Assembly (NCBI RefSeq): GCF_008831285.2
Contig: NC_045144.1
Location: 4,334,268 to 4,394,267 of the forward strand
Direction: 5' to 3'
DNA from: Nymphaea colorata
Lineage: Eukaryota; Streptophyta; Magnoliopsida; Nymphaeales; Nymphaeaceae
Length of the DNA stretch: 60,000 nt
Shown: positions 9,280 to 20,500 of the stretch, piece by piece
Position numbering within the stretch: the first letter of the stretch is position 1
How the letters are laid out: every line of letters starts with the position of its first letter
Made by a program: the position numbers and the translations under genes
Notes under the pieces: generated by a model
Database searches by the model: none
What the model was told of the DNA's origin: nothing
The model's input: only the letters and a program-made list of their open reading frames with translations

Positions 9280-12200
9280 TGTCACACCCCGACCCTTTAA
9301 CCCTCAAACTATTTTTTTTTTTAAACATAAAGCATCGAGGTGTGACTACCCAACAATTCAAAAAGACGATGAGCCAAGCAATTCAAAACAATGGGGCGAA
9401 CTTTCATTAATATAACCATTTTGTTTCATACAAATTCACATCTATGTGCATGACCAAAATGCCCCAAAATCAATAACATTGATGCCTAACAAAAAGAAGA
9501 CATCAATAAAACCAAAACATGACGCGCCGGCACTACAAACGACAATATCAAAACCACCCCAGTAGAACGTGAGTGAAGCCATCCGCTCAACCTGTTGCCC
9601 CGGGTCCGCCAAAACCTGAAAAAGAAAACAACTGAAGGCTCAGCCTTCGCAGTATGGCAACAAGCCAGAAAAATGCCAAACCCTTTCAAGTAAGGCTCAA
9701 ATAAAGGGACAAATATCAACCCATCTATCGTCATGTCGCGTCTTAGTGCGACACGTAAAAGCCACTTGATGGCCACACTAACACAACATCAGTCACATGC
9801 GAAGCATGCTTAAACATAACACTTGCATTCATATCAATCACATATACGTCAGTCACATGCATTCTGTCAAACACATTGCATTTTCATTAACTTTAGTGCA
9901 TTAACAGTTCCTGTGGGTGCAACACAGGCACGTGCACACCGCGGGCGGCCTACAGCCGAGAGACAACCCCCGTGGTGGCCCATAACAGTATGGATCCATT
10001 TCACCCGCTGCAGTGGTAGAGCACTCATCCCTGGATGTGTGACGTCCAAGGTGAGATACTCAGCCTTCCCTAGGACACCCAGGTTGGGAAGGCAGGAGCC
10101 CAACGCTCCAAGCACAACACACAACAGAACCCTGGGGCCTTGCACCGCCTGCGCTCTGACAGGCGAGACCAGTGGCAATCAAGGGGGACGTCTCCCAAAC
10201 ACATAGCCACATCCCACTGGTCTCTCATCTCTTAGTTATTCATTCTTATCATTATAGTTACACATTCACAAGATGACTGGCTAGCACACGAGGTTAGTAC
10301 ACTTCTCGAGTGCACCCACACCTCCGATTACCTCCACATGAGGTCTATACATACAGTAACAATCATTGCTAGCCGTCATACCATACGGGTACAACTACCC
10401 TCCAAAACATCCATTTGCATCATTGCCCATGGCAATGCATATGCAACAACATACACATTCATATCAATCATCACATCAATCCTCACATCAATCATGTCAA
10501 TCACCTCTTCGAAAAACTTAGCCAATCCACAGAGAGTAGTCTCGATCTGCGGTTGGCTCGTAGCTGTCCTATGCAGTTATCATTCTATGATGCTTTCTAA
10601 TGCACAATTGGGGTCGAGGAGACACTCGACTCGATACCCCACCTCATCTGTCCTAAACAGATATCAATTCTAGCATGCACATGCCAATGCGTAACATTTT
10701 TAAATCGAATGACTAATAATCTTTCTAACCCATTCATATCATGTAAGCAACATACACATACTCAATCACAAAACCGTCAATCAATTAACATCACAATCCT
10801 AGGATCCCTTGATCCTAGGAGCACCCAATCACACAATTGCCCCAGGCAGGAATTTGCCTGGAAAGTTGCCATACCTGTGGCGCGCTCACCAAATTCTTCA
10901 AAATGCCTCAAGCTTCGAACTCAAGGTCGACGGGATGAGCCCGGTGCACCTGCAAACATAAACAAGAATAAGGTTTCTACTAGATACCTACACCAATCAA
11001 ACAGAAACGAACAGATACAAAAATAAAATCCTTGAGGCACGTGTCAGCGCCTCAAGAGGGTATCGACAGGTAGTGTCGACCAACGGGCTCTCCACAAGGC
11101 CTCCTCCTTTACGTCTTGACGTTGCCTTGAATTATCAAAGCCTTCAACCATCAATCAAACCGTCACTAAATCCTTCCTCAATAACGTTCTTTAAGTAAGA
11201 CATCAACCTCAAGTCACATCCCAAAACACATATATCTCTAATTAACTTCATGATACACCCGTTCACCGAAGTCTGCGCTACACTCCCTAAGACGGTTCCA
11301 AAACTTCCCCACAACCTCACAATCTCTACCATGTTTCCTTAAAGCTTCGAAACTTAATCCATCATGCTTAAACGATCATTAAATACATGAATCATCACTT
11401 TCCAACGCAAATCCTAAGTTTCCCCCAAAAACAAAATTACTAACATGCGTCCCAAAATCATCAATTCTAAGCTCTAGCATGCTCGAACCATAATTATACA
11501 TGCTCTAAAAGATAATAGTCAATAATTTGGGCTTGATTAGGTCTCGCTCACCCTCAATCAAGAATTTGAACTGCTGCAACGCCTCCGGCAGTCACCTCAA
11601 ACGATCAATCGGTCCCCGAACGGCAAAAATCGTGCTAAACCTCCACCACCAACACTGCCTACTCGCTGCTAGGAGGGGAAAAACACGTTTCCCAAGCTGG
11701 AATCCTAACAAACAAGGTTGAAAACCGTGAGGGAGTGCTCGATTGGGATAAGGGGAACAACAATTTGAAAGAAAATGGGAAGAACGAGCTCACTTAAGAT
11801 ACGTGAGGCAAGGGAAGACAGACAGAGAGAGAGATTCAGACAGAAAAAGGGAAGAAGGGCAGTGAGGGGAGAGGACGAGAGAGAAGAGAGAGTCGGTGGG
11901 AGAGTAAGGAGAGGGACCGTGTGGGAGAGGGCTATCGGAAAGGGGGGGAAAAGAGAGGGGCGAGAGAGAGGAAGAGAGAGCATTCGATAGGGAGGGCAAA
12001 GGAACATGAGAGTGGTGGAGAAGGGAAACAAAGAACGAGAGAGAGAGAGTTTTACCAAGCTGCCGCCGCTGCCACCTCCGTCGCCGTCGCTGCCGCTGCC
12101 CCCTTCAGTCACCTTCGCCGCTGCTCCACCCACCGCCCTCGAGCTTCACCAAGCTACTGTCGTAGCAGACGGAGAGGGGGAAAGGCGGAGAAGAAGGAAA

Positions 12201-12308
12201 GACGGGGGAGGGGAGGCGCGGTCGGGGTCGGGCTCGCTCACGAGTGAGGGGCTCGGGTCCGGGTCTGGACCCTGACCCGACCCGTCCCGCCAAACAACGA
12301 GCGTCACA
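9280..12308 (+). mobile_element. 3.0-kb gypsy-type solo LTR
   Basis: The block begins TGTCACACCCCGACCC, a start common to plant Ty3-gypsy LTRs, and ends GCGTCACA. It is flanked by a 5-bp duplication TCAAG (9275-9279 and 12309-12313). No gag or pol sequence lies between, so this is one LTR left after recombination, or a very large LTR-type element without genes. It divides a decayed copia pol sequence cleanly. Contents include a tRNA-like block near 10.0 kb, clusters of CATATCAATCACAT-type short repeats (9.83-10.5 kb), a GA-rich tract (11.77-12.05 kb) and a GCC-rich end. None of the open frames looks like a protein. Confidence 0.85.
10005..10062 (+). ncRNA. tRNA-like (tRNA-Ala-like) relic inside the solo LTR
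   Basis: GCTGCAGTGGTAGAGCAC closely matches a tRNA D-arm and A box. At tRNA-like spacing it is followed by a weak anticodon-arm-like pairing (CTCAT with ATGTG) and by AAGGTGAGATACTC, which resembles a T-arm/B box but has lost GGTTCGA. No acceptor stem can be paired. It is best read as a tRNA-derived relic, not a working tRNA. Confidence 0.35.
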
Positions 12309-12313
12309 TCAAG

Positions 12314-12695
12314 TGTCTCTACATCCTTTTCATTTGTGATGTCTAATCATTCAACAATATATGTAGCAAACTTTGACTGAGAGACTGTACCATTTTGGTG
12401 AAAAAAGCAACTTCAGTTCCAACAAAGTAAGTTAAATAGCTAACACCAAACATTGTAAATCTAGCTGTAAAAGGCTGTTGATTTCTGTGATTCATTCTTT
12501 ATCACTAGTAACAATCATATCATCAACATATAAAGGTAAAATAAGAATTCTGACTAAGCTTGTGGTGTCGAACAGTTAGAGGAGCAACAAGGATGAAAGC
12601 AAACTTCTAATGCTGCTGCAGGTTATGGACAAAAAATTTAAATAAAACTAAATACGATCAGGAAGCAAAAAGTAAAGAATAAAAACAGAAAAAAA

Positions 12696-12738
<43 letters not shown>

Positions 12739-12870
12739 CTGAAGTGCATTATAGAATATAGACATGTTTGAGACCTTTGGTACATTTAGCAGTATGGGCA
12801 ATTTGGCTAAATGCCTTCACTTTTCCTAGCTTGAAGTTGAAAGACAAATGTGACCAATAGGAAGAGTCAT
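12314..12870 (-). mobile_element. Decayed copia element: reverse transcriptase part
   Basis: On the minus strand around 12510-12570 one frame reads LYVDDMIVTSDKE, the catalytic core of copia reverse transcriptase. Farther up (about 12740-12870), broken frames vaguely resemble the preceding RT segment. It ends at 12313, the TCAAG duplication of the solo LTR, and its continuation is at 9279. Heavily mutated, with an (AT)n run inside. Confidence 0.65.
12702..12735. repeat. (AT)n microsatellite
   Basis: About 17 uninterrupted AT units inside the decayed copia RT region. Confidence 0.95.
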
Positions 12871-13614
12871 CTCCCTCGTTCATTCCTCCTGGATGAAAAA
12901 TGATAGGATGAGAAGGTTGGGGGGAGGGGTTGCTTGGGGGATGTGGTAAATGAAGGGCCTACAAGGGGAGGGAGAGGGAAGGATTGCCTAAAGTATCTGC
13001 TATAAGTCACCCTCGTTTTTCATTTAACTTGAAGAGTAAATATATCAAAGAACAATGAAAATATATATTTAATAATTTTTTAGATTACAGCTTTTTTTTT
13101 TTTTTTTTGAAAAGTGGTTTGAGGCTTTGAGCTGATGCACTATCTTAGTTCCATACAACCTATCTATATTAATATGTCTGTGTGACTGTGTGTGTGTATG
13201 TCGGTACACACACACACATTTGTACAAACATGTCTTATTACATACATCTATGCTGTCATCAGTGTCTATTATTCATTGTGCATGCTTTAGGACCAGGTTA
13301 TGAGTATTTAGTATTTGGTGTGTAAATGTGTTTTTCGTAACACCTGAAAGTTGAAGGTTACACGTTACCCTCTTTATATTTAGTATTTTATATAAATTAG
13401 AAATTCTGCTTTCCATACTTTCAGAATATTTGTCCTATGTCGATACATAATCATGTTATGGAAAAGCAATAATGATTTGCTCATATCAAACTAAACATTT
13501 CATGCATATTTAAACACTATAAAGTATAAAGTATAAACTAAGACATGTTCTTACTTCTTACTAATTAAATTGTAGGAAATCAAATTGGTGGATTCATTAA
13601 AAAACTGAGAATCA
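12871..13614. other. Non-coding stretch, no recognised feature
   Basis: AT-rich sequence with a poly-T run (about 13091-13108) and short TG/AC runs (about 13180-13220). No convincing coding frame or terminal repeats seen. It separates the copia remnant from the hAT remnant. Confidence 0.6.
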
Positions 13615-13619
13615 AGCGT

Positions 13620-14880
13620 TTATGATGATCTGTAAAAAATTTTAGTGTATGTTAGTGAAATTTGAACTCCCCAAATTTCTAGGGAAAATAGGTTTGTTGT
13701 AGGATACTTGGACCCTAAAAAAAGCGCATAAACATTATAAAATGCTTCAAGAAAAGTACATATTTTTTGTGCTTTCTCCCATTCATTTGCATCCAGAAAC
13801 CAAGTAAAACCATCGTCTTCCATACCATATCTATCAAAAACATGCTTGTACATAAGTGCAACCTTCAACGTCAAATAAGTAGAATTCTATCGAGTTGCAA
13901 CATCTAGCACCAACTTCTTTTGACCGCAAATTTCAAATTCATCTACTATAACTTGAAAGTTGTGAAGTTTTGATGGGAAACGTTTTATATATTTGACTGT
14001 ATCTCTAATCTTACCAAGTTAATCTCTAATAGCAGACAAACCATCTTGCAACATCAGTTTTAGAATATGTGCATAACAATTGACATGAAAAGATTTATCG
14101 CCTTGGTATCAATTTACACCACTTTTCTCTAAAATTTCTTTCAATGTTATTGCAAAAACATCATTAGAAGAAGCACTGTCAACTGTAATGGAGATGATCT
14201 TTTTTATTTCCCATTCTTGAAGATTTTTAGCAATTACATTTGCTAGATTCTTCCCAATATGAGGCGATTCAACTTGGTTAAAACCAATTATATGCTTTTG
14301 AAGTGTCCAAGCATGATCTATGAAGTGAGTTGTAATGGCAATGTACCCAATTTGTTGTTTAGATGTCCACATATCTGTTTTCAAGGCAATGGATGTAACA
14401 CCTTTAAAATATTCATTCAACTTATTTTTTTTCTACTTCATATAATTTTGTGACATCTTTTTTTACTATTGTCCTTGAAATGGGTAACCAATTTGGAAAT
14501 GTAAGCTTCAGTAAAAATCTAAACTAGCAATGTCAACCATATTGAATGCATACTCATGACAAACTACCATCTTCACTAATATCTCTCTTAATTTTTCTGG
14601 AACAAGTTTGATACCCTTACTCATTGATTCCTTTGTAAGACCTGAAACTTCACTAATGCCAAAACTCAAAGTATTTTGCCTCATATTACCAGGACACACA
14701 TGACACTTATATCTTCTCATCGATGATGTACTCCTTCCTGTACTTATAACAAACGTTGCTCTGCAATACTTGCATCTACATTTTTCACACCACCCACAGT
14801 TACTTCTTCAAAATCATTCCAAACTGAACAAGTCCTTGCCCTTTGCCTTCTTGTACCACTATTAGGCATTGCTTCCTCAA
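13620..14880 (-). pseudogene. hAT-family transposase, decayed and C-terminally truncated
   Basis: Minus-strand pieces match plant hAT transposases (RICESLEEPER/DAYSLEEPER type) in order. First comes a BED-like zinc-finger region (VWNDFEEV, then CKYC in another frame) near 14730-14830. Next is the core with LKTDMWTS (first catalytic Asp, about 14370) and VDSASSND (second Asp, about 14180). A HVNCYAHILKLMLQDGL segment (about 14030-14080) and FTWFLDANEWEKAQKI (13770-13830) follow. Several stops and frame changes interrupt it. The C-terminal dimerisation region with the catalytic Glu is absent and the match ends near 13620. It lies in what should be an intron of the MOM1-like gene. Confidence 0.8.
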
Positions 14881-15060
14881 CTTTATCTATGCTTACATCC
14901 TCATTTTCAACAGACTTCAAATAGGTAGGATCTAAACTATCGTCAGCTATAGACTGTTGTCTAGAGATTCTTAGGATAGGTGGTTCTGTTGAACATGCTC
15001 CTGAATTGTGTATAACTTGTTTGCCTTGTAATATTTTCTCTCGGTGAAGACATTCTTCTT

Positions 15061-15219
15061 CTGCAGAGAAAAGGACTAACTCGAACTGGACTCGCTTATT
15101 GTTTCGAGCTTAAGTGTAAGCTTGAACTCGGCTCATTTATAAATGAGTTGAGCTCGAGCCAAGCTTTTTCGCGCAAGTTAGAGTCGAGTCCGAGTTGGCT
15201 CGACTCGTTGTGTAGCCCT
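15061..15219. repeat. hAT-like terminal region next to the MOM1 exon
   Basis: Rich in GAGCTCGAG, CTCGACTCG and CGAGTTGG motifs, with a perfect 16-bp palindrome CTCATTTATAAATGAG (15132-15147). Read on the minus strand the end is TAGGGCTACACAACGAG, like hAT terminal inverted repeats. It stops about 95 bp before the first visible MOM1 exon. The opposite terminus was not found. Confidence 0.5.
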
Positions 15220-15315
15220 ATATGTTGGCTGCAAGCCTGCAAATTTTCTCTTCTTGCATGTGTCTGTCCTTATGAACTTTCCGATTATGTTCCTTACTTC
15301 CTTACTGTTTTCCAG

Positions 15316-17001
15316 GTGCTGTGATGGAAAGGGTTGTAATAGAGCTTATCATCTCTCTTGCCTTGACCCTCCTTTGGTAGATACACCACCAGGAACCTGG
15401 CATTGTTTGTGGTGTGTGAAAAGGAAACTTGAATTTGGTCTCCATTCAGTTTCCAAAGGAGTGGAATCCATATGGGCTGTTAGAGGCAATGAGATTTCAC
15501 TTGGTGAAGGTAAAACAATCAGTTTCCACCTTTAAATGCTTTCTACACTTTCATAGTGGATTGAATGTTGAGTAATATCGTCTTTGGGTTGTTCAATCAG
15601 GTTCAATCTCAACTCAAAGCAAAGTAGAGAAGGAGTATTTGGTCAAATATAGAGGTTTGGCACATGTCCACAACCGCTGGATTTCAGAAAGACAGCTTCT
15701 TGCTGATGCTCCGAAGATTCTGGCAAAATTCAATAGCAGATATCAAAAAAATAAGGTTCTTGTGCCGCTTTATGTTCCAAAGTCGTTCCATGTGATCTAT
15801 GAGTTATAGTTAGATGTTAAAGCCTTTCGCCATCTAAGATTTGGTAATCGTAAAAATATCATATTTGCTCATGGATGCTCATAACTGTCTTTCTCCTCTA
15901 GCCCTCGAAATGGAAATCTGAGTGGACTGGACCAGAACGCCTGCTCAAGAGAAGGTTATTGATGCCTCCAAAAGTGGCAGATGAGTATTTCAGAAATAAC
16001 ACAAAATTGGTGTATTGTAATGGTGAGTGGCTTGTGAAGTGGAAGGGGATTGGGTATGAGTTTTCTACATGGGAGATGGAGAATGCGTCATTTTTGACAT
16101 CGTCCGAGGCCATGATTCTTGTAAAAGATTTTGAAACCCGCCGTATGAAGGCAAAAAAAGCATCTGATCCCTCCAGAACAAATATGGTGGGTGGGTTTTT
16201 ATCTTCTGTTACTCTTCAGACATTCTTTTTTAGTGTTTGACATTTCTTGCTGATTATTTTTATATTTCAATTGGTCATAAAACATTAGAAAAATTGAAAA
16301 TGATCACCATGCTTGTTTAAAATTTGCCTCTATACATGTTTACTCTGTGCACACATATTTTTGCTTTATTTCTTTCTTCTCAGAAATGCCATCGTAGTCT
16401 AGACTCTAGACTACTTGGATCTGAAAAGTTTCAACTGTTGATCCTATTGCAAATTTTAATGATTCTCCTGAGCTATATTTCTGTATGTTATCATTTCAAA
16501 AGTTTTTTGTGCTGACCAAGAGTTTGAAATTATTTTGTAATCATTTACTACGATGAATACAGAGGGTTTACTCTGTGCACAAAAGTTTCTCAGCATAATA
16601 CTGTTTGAGGGTTAGGCATAATAACTCTGTAACTATTTGGAAACTGTATGGGTTCATCTGGCATAGGTATCAGGTGCAAGGTGGTGCTCATCAGGCATCA
16701 ACGATTAACACTGTGGTATTAATATGCACTTTTCTAGTTTATGGTGTTCAACTTTTCCATATTTGTTAAATGCTTCATAAAAAAATTAATGAAAGGATTT
16801 TTTCTAAAGCAATGTATATTAAGAAAACTGTGAAGTTCTTATTAACCTGTAGAAATTTGCTAAATAACATGCATCTTATAATATATCTTTAAAATTATGA
16901 TCTCTTTTGACTATGTAAAGGAATTTGAAATGTTCTCAAAATTTTATAGTTTAAGGAGAAGCTCAGCCTCTGTATATACACAGGAGGGGAGGGGGTGGTA
17001 T

Positions 17002-17044
<43 letters not shown>

Positions 17045-17488
17045 TATATATATATATATGCACAACACTCTATTTACGTAATTAACAAAAATGTGACATG
17101 CATTAGCAACATAAGAAGCTTTTTTGCCTACATATCACACAAAGAATAGTAAAAGCTAACAACCTATGCTGTTTCATACTTAAAACAAGATGATCATAAG
17201 CTTTAGCATGTAATGTTATACAGTTTGGTGAAATATAATAATCATAGAGGCGACCTTGTGCTTTGTCCCTATGTAATATCGGTGCTTCTAAAGAGCTGCT
17301 GCTCCCATATTGATATGTGTTGCGTGTTGGTGCTGGTGAAACACTGACACAGCACTGCTGAACTATGACAAAACTGATCATTTTAGATGCACACTTGACT
17401 AACTAGCTCTAGTACAAAAATACAAATATTTATAATGATGTAAATCTAAATATAGATAAATAAGGCTATTAAACAGTTAATTAACTAC

Positions 17489-17540
<52 letters not shown>

Positions 17541-17562
17541 TATTAAACAGTTAATTAACTAC

Positions 17563-17593
<31 letters not shown>

Positions 17594-20500
17594 TGCTGCA
17601 CCTGCACTTTTTTTTTTTTTGAAAATTGCAACATCTGCATCTACACCTGGCACCTACGTGACATAGCTTTATCTTTTGATCCTTTGGTAGATAAGACTTA
17701 TTGGCAATATGCCAAAAGCCTTGCAATGCCACACAGCTGGAGCCATGAACTGGAGGGAGGCATTGCCTCACCCTTCTTCTCTGTTTTGTAAGTGATCTAA
17801 AAAAATCACTCAAAGCACTCATCAAATTGTTCCATCACTTTGAATTTTGTCTCTGAATGCTGATATTTTGAAAATGATGACCATATTTTCCCCATTATGT
17901 CATTCATACCTTTTCTGACTATAAATGCCTGTATTTTCATAGTGTCACCAACATTGGTGACTGTGATGCTAATTGCCTTCCAAGATGAAATCAAAGCTGT
18001 TATAATATGTTTCAAGATCACTTCGAACATATTCTCTAAGTCTAGGATGCTGTGATTTTCAGTTTTTGATTACCCAAATCCTTATGGCATACTTCTTCCA
18101 TCTCTTTTGCTATTTGAGATTTTTTTCTGCCTAGAACAGTCTCTAGGTTTGGTTATGTATTTTGTGCATCATATAAACTAATGGGTCAGGTTTTGATGGG
18201 ATCTCTTTTGCTGTTTGAGATTTTTTTTTTTGCCTAGAACAGTCTCTATGTTTGCTTATGTATTTTGTGCATCATATAAACTATTGGGTGGTTGTTAAGC
18301 AGGTTTTGGTGGGCCTGTACTGATAAATTTCCTTGTTGCAAGCAACTGGCAATGATACATGTGTCGCTGTATTTTCATCTATTTTTTTCTTTCTTTCTGG
18401 AGTTTTATTTTCACTCCCTTTTTATGTGCACTGTGCTCTCAGTCACTTCATGAATTGTGGATTTTGTGCAGGTTCACTCAGAGACAGATATGCATATTAA
18501 GATGCAAAGTTTGTCTCGTGAGCATCTGCCTACGCAGGGGTTGGGATTCATTAATAAGCTTTATGAATATTGGCATTGTCATCATAATGCTATAATAATT
18601 GATGATCAGGTACATTATCTTCATTGACGAGATGTTTAAATATTTATCCTTATGTGCCATGCATTTAGATTTTAGTTAGCTTTCTGTTAGTTCTTTTTGT
18701 TGTTGCTGATTATGGTGATTCCCATTAACCTTTACTTTGTTTTGTGAAGAACTTGTTGATGAAGTGGTATGTATACCTACCTATACACAGAGAAGTTACA
18801 GTATTGATTGACGTTATTTATGTATATGAGATGAAAGCATATGTCATCCACTGCTGTTTAATATGTATTCAACTAAAGCTTCATTCATGTGGACTGTGTT
18901 TAGTCTTGCAAGATTCATCTTTAGCATGCCCTAAAATGAACACTGATAAGTTAGACATGAATCAAGGCATTTGAATTTGATATGAAGAATTTTTAATATC
19001 TGGATCAGAAGTGCATTTATAAATGATTGTCTAATTATGCATTGGACGATGACTGTATCTGAGTTATCCGTGATGCAATTTAAGTAGAAGAGATAATATG
19101 CGCTTGCTGGAAATGAAGAGTCTTGGATGAGGGGATGATGGAGCATGAGTCACTGAATTACTGAAGTCTGCAAAAATTGAAAGATGAAAAATAAGGGGCT
19201 TGAGAACCCCACATTCAACATAAGGACAGAAACATAATGTGGATGTACTTTGGTAATTTTGTCTGATTAGATTACTTGCTGTGACCGTTTAGGTACTCTT
19301 GACTACTAGCTTTCCACCTGTTAAAGGCACTTCCAGTAGTATCTGAAAACTGTGGCACTTTTTAGTCCTCTGGTGGATGGTGCTAATCAAGCTTGTGCGG
19401 TACCAAAGTGTTGAATCTGTTACATTGTCACAGAAAACACGTCTTATTTGAAAAAACAGTGTATGATATGGGGCAAAACAGTCAGCCATATAAAATTAAA
19501 AAAAAAAACGCATTTTTTTTAAAAAATGCCAGAAAATAAAGAGCGTGAAAAAAAACGCCTATTATACGTGTACACGTTTTCTTCGCCTTTTTTTGTATTT
19601 TTTACGATTTTTTATTTTTATAATTTTCAAGATTTATTAAATGTTTTTAAAGTTTTTAAAAATTTGCCAAAATTTTCTCGGGTCCAAGATATGCAACTTT
19701 GCTGTATTATATCCGAGAAATTCCTCACTGTATTATACCCGAGAAATTCCTCGCCGTATAATGCCCATACACGACATGATCTGTTAAATTTTTGGTGCCC
19801 TGGAATATGTGCAAATTTCAACAGCTTTTGGGCATGTTAAGTCCTCCAGGATGACATTTATATGGCTGTTGATATTCAGAGGATTCATCATCACTATTTT
19901 GAAAAAGTTTTGTGGCATATTGGCAGTTGTACATTTGTCTGTGATGGAAATTTGAAAGAATCGTGGGATCCATGTTTCCGTGTGATAGTTATGTATTTGT
20001 ACATGTATTCTTTCCATCATGCCTTCTCTATTTTTATTGGTTCTGTGAAGTATTCATATGATATTATGGTACAGGTATGGTTAAAGACTTAAAGTTGTTG
20101 CTGTCTCAAGTGCTAGGATGTGCTTGCCTTTATTGTTTAAATGTCTTCAACTTTCATTTTCTTGCCTTGTGAAAATTTGCTTATAGAAAGTATCCATGAC
20201 ATCTCATCTTCTTAATTTAGTCACATGTCCTTTTTACCACTGAAATGTGGGGAACATGCTATACTTTGGGTTGTGGATTGGTCATACTATGCCTGCTAGT
20301 TTTATGAACATTGTCTTTACAGCTCAATTTACAAAGCTCATGACTTTTGTTTTCAGGAACGAATAGCAAAGGCTACCTTGTTCATCTCGCTGTTAGTTTC
20401 CAGTGTATCTCGTCCTTTTCTCATTTTATCCCCATCGTCTGCATTTTCTGCTTGGGAATCGGAGATTATTCATGTTGATCCTCACATAGATCTTGTAGTT

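Noticed and set aside
9823-11026. Frames of 100-130 aa within the solo LTR.
   Set aside because: Rich in His, Thr and Pro from CATCAAT-type repeats; no domain and no splice context.
11705-12293. Arg/Glu- or Ser/Leu-rich open frames on both strands.
   Set aside because: Same cause: the GA-rich and GCC-rich 3' part of the solo LTR.
15254-15315. ATG at 15254 as the start of the MOM1-like protein.
   Set aside because: The codons before 15316 read through an intron (TTTCCAG acceptor at 15315) and the PHD finger would lack its first zinc ligands.
16324-17381. Possible extra MOM1 exon between 16186 and 18472.
   Set aside because: The phases of the flanking exons already match, the protein continues smoothly into the SNF2-like region, and frames in this intron are AT-rich and interrupted.
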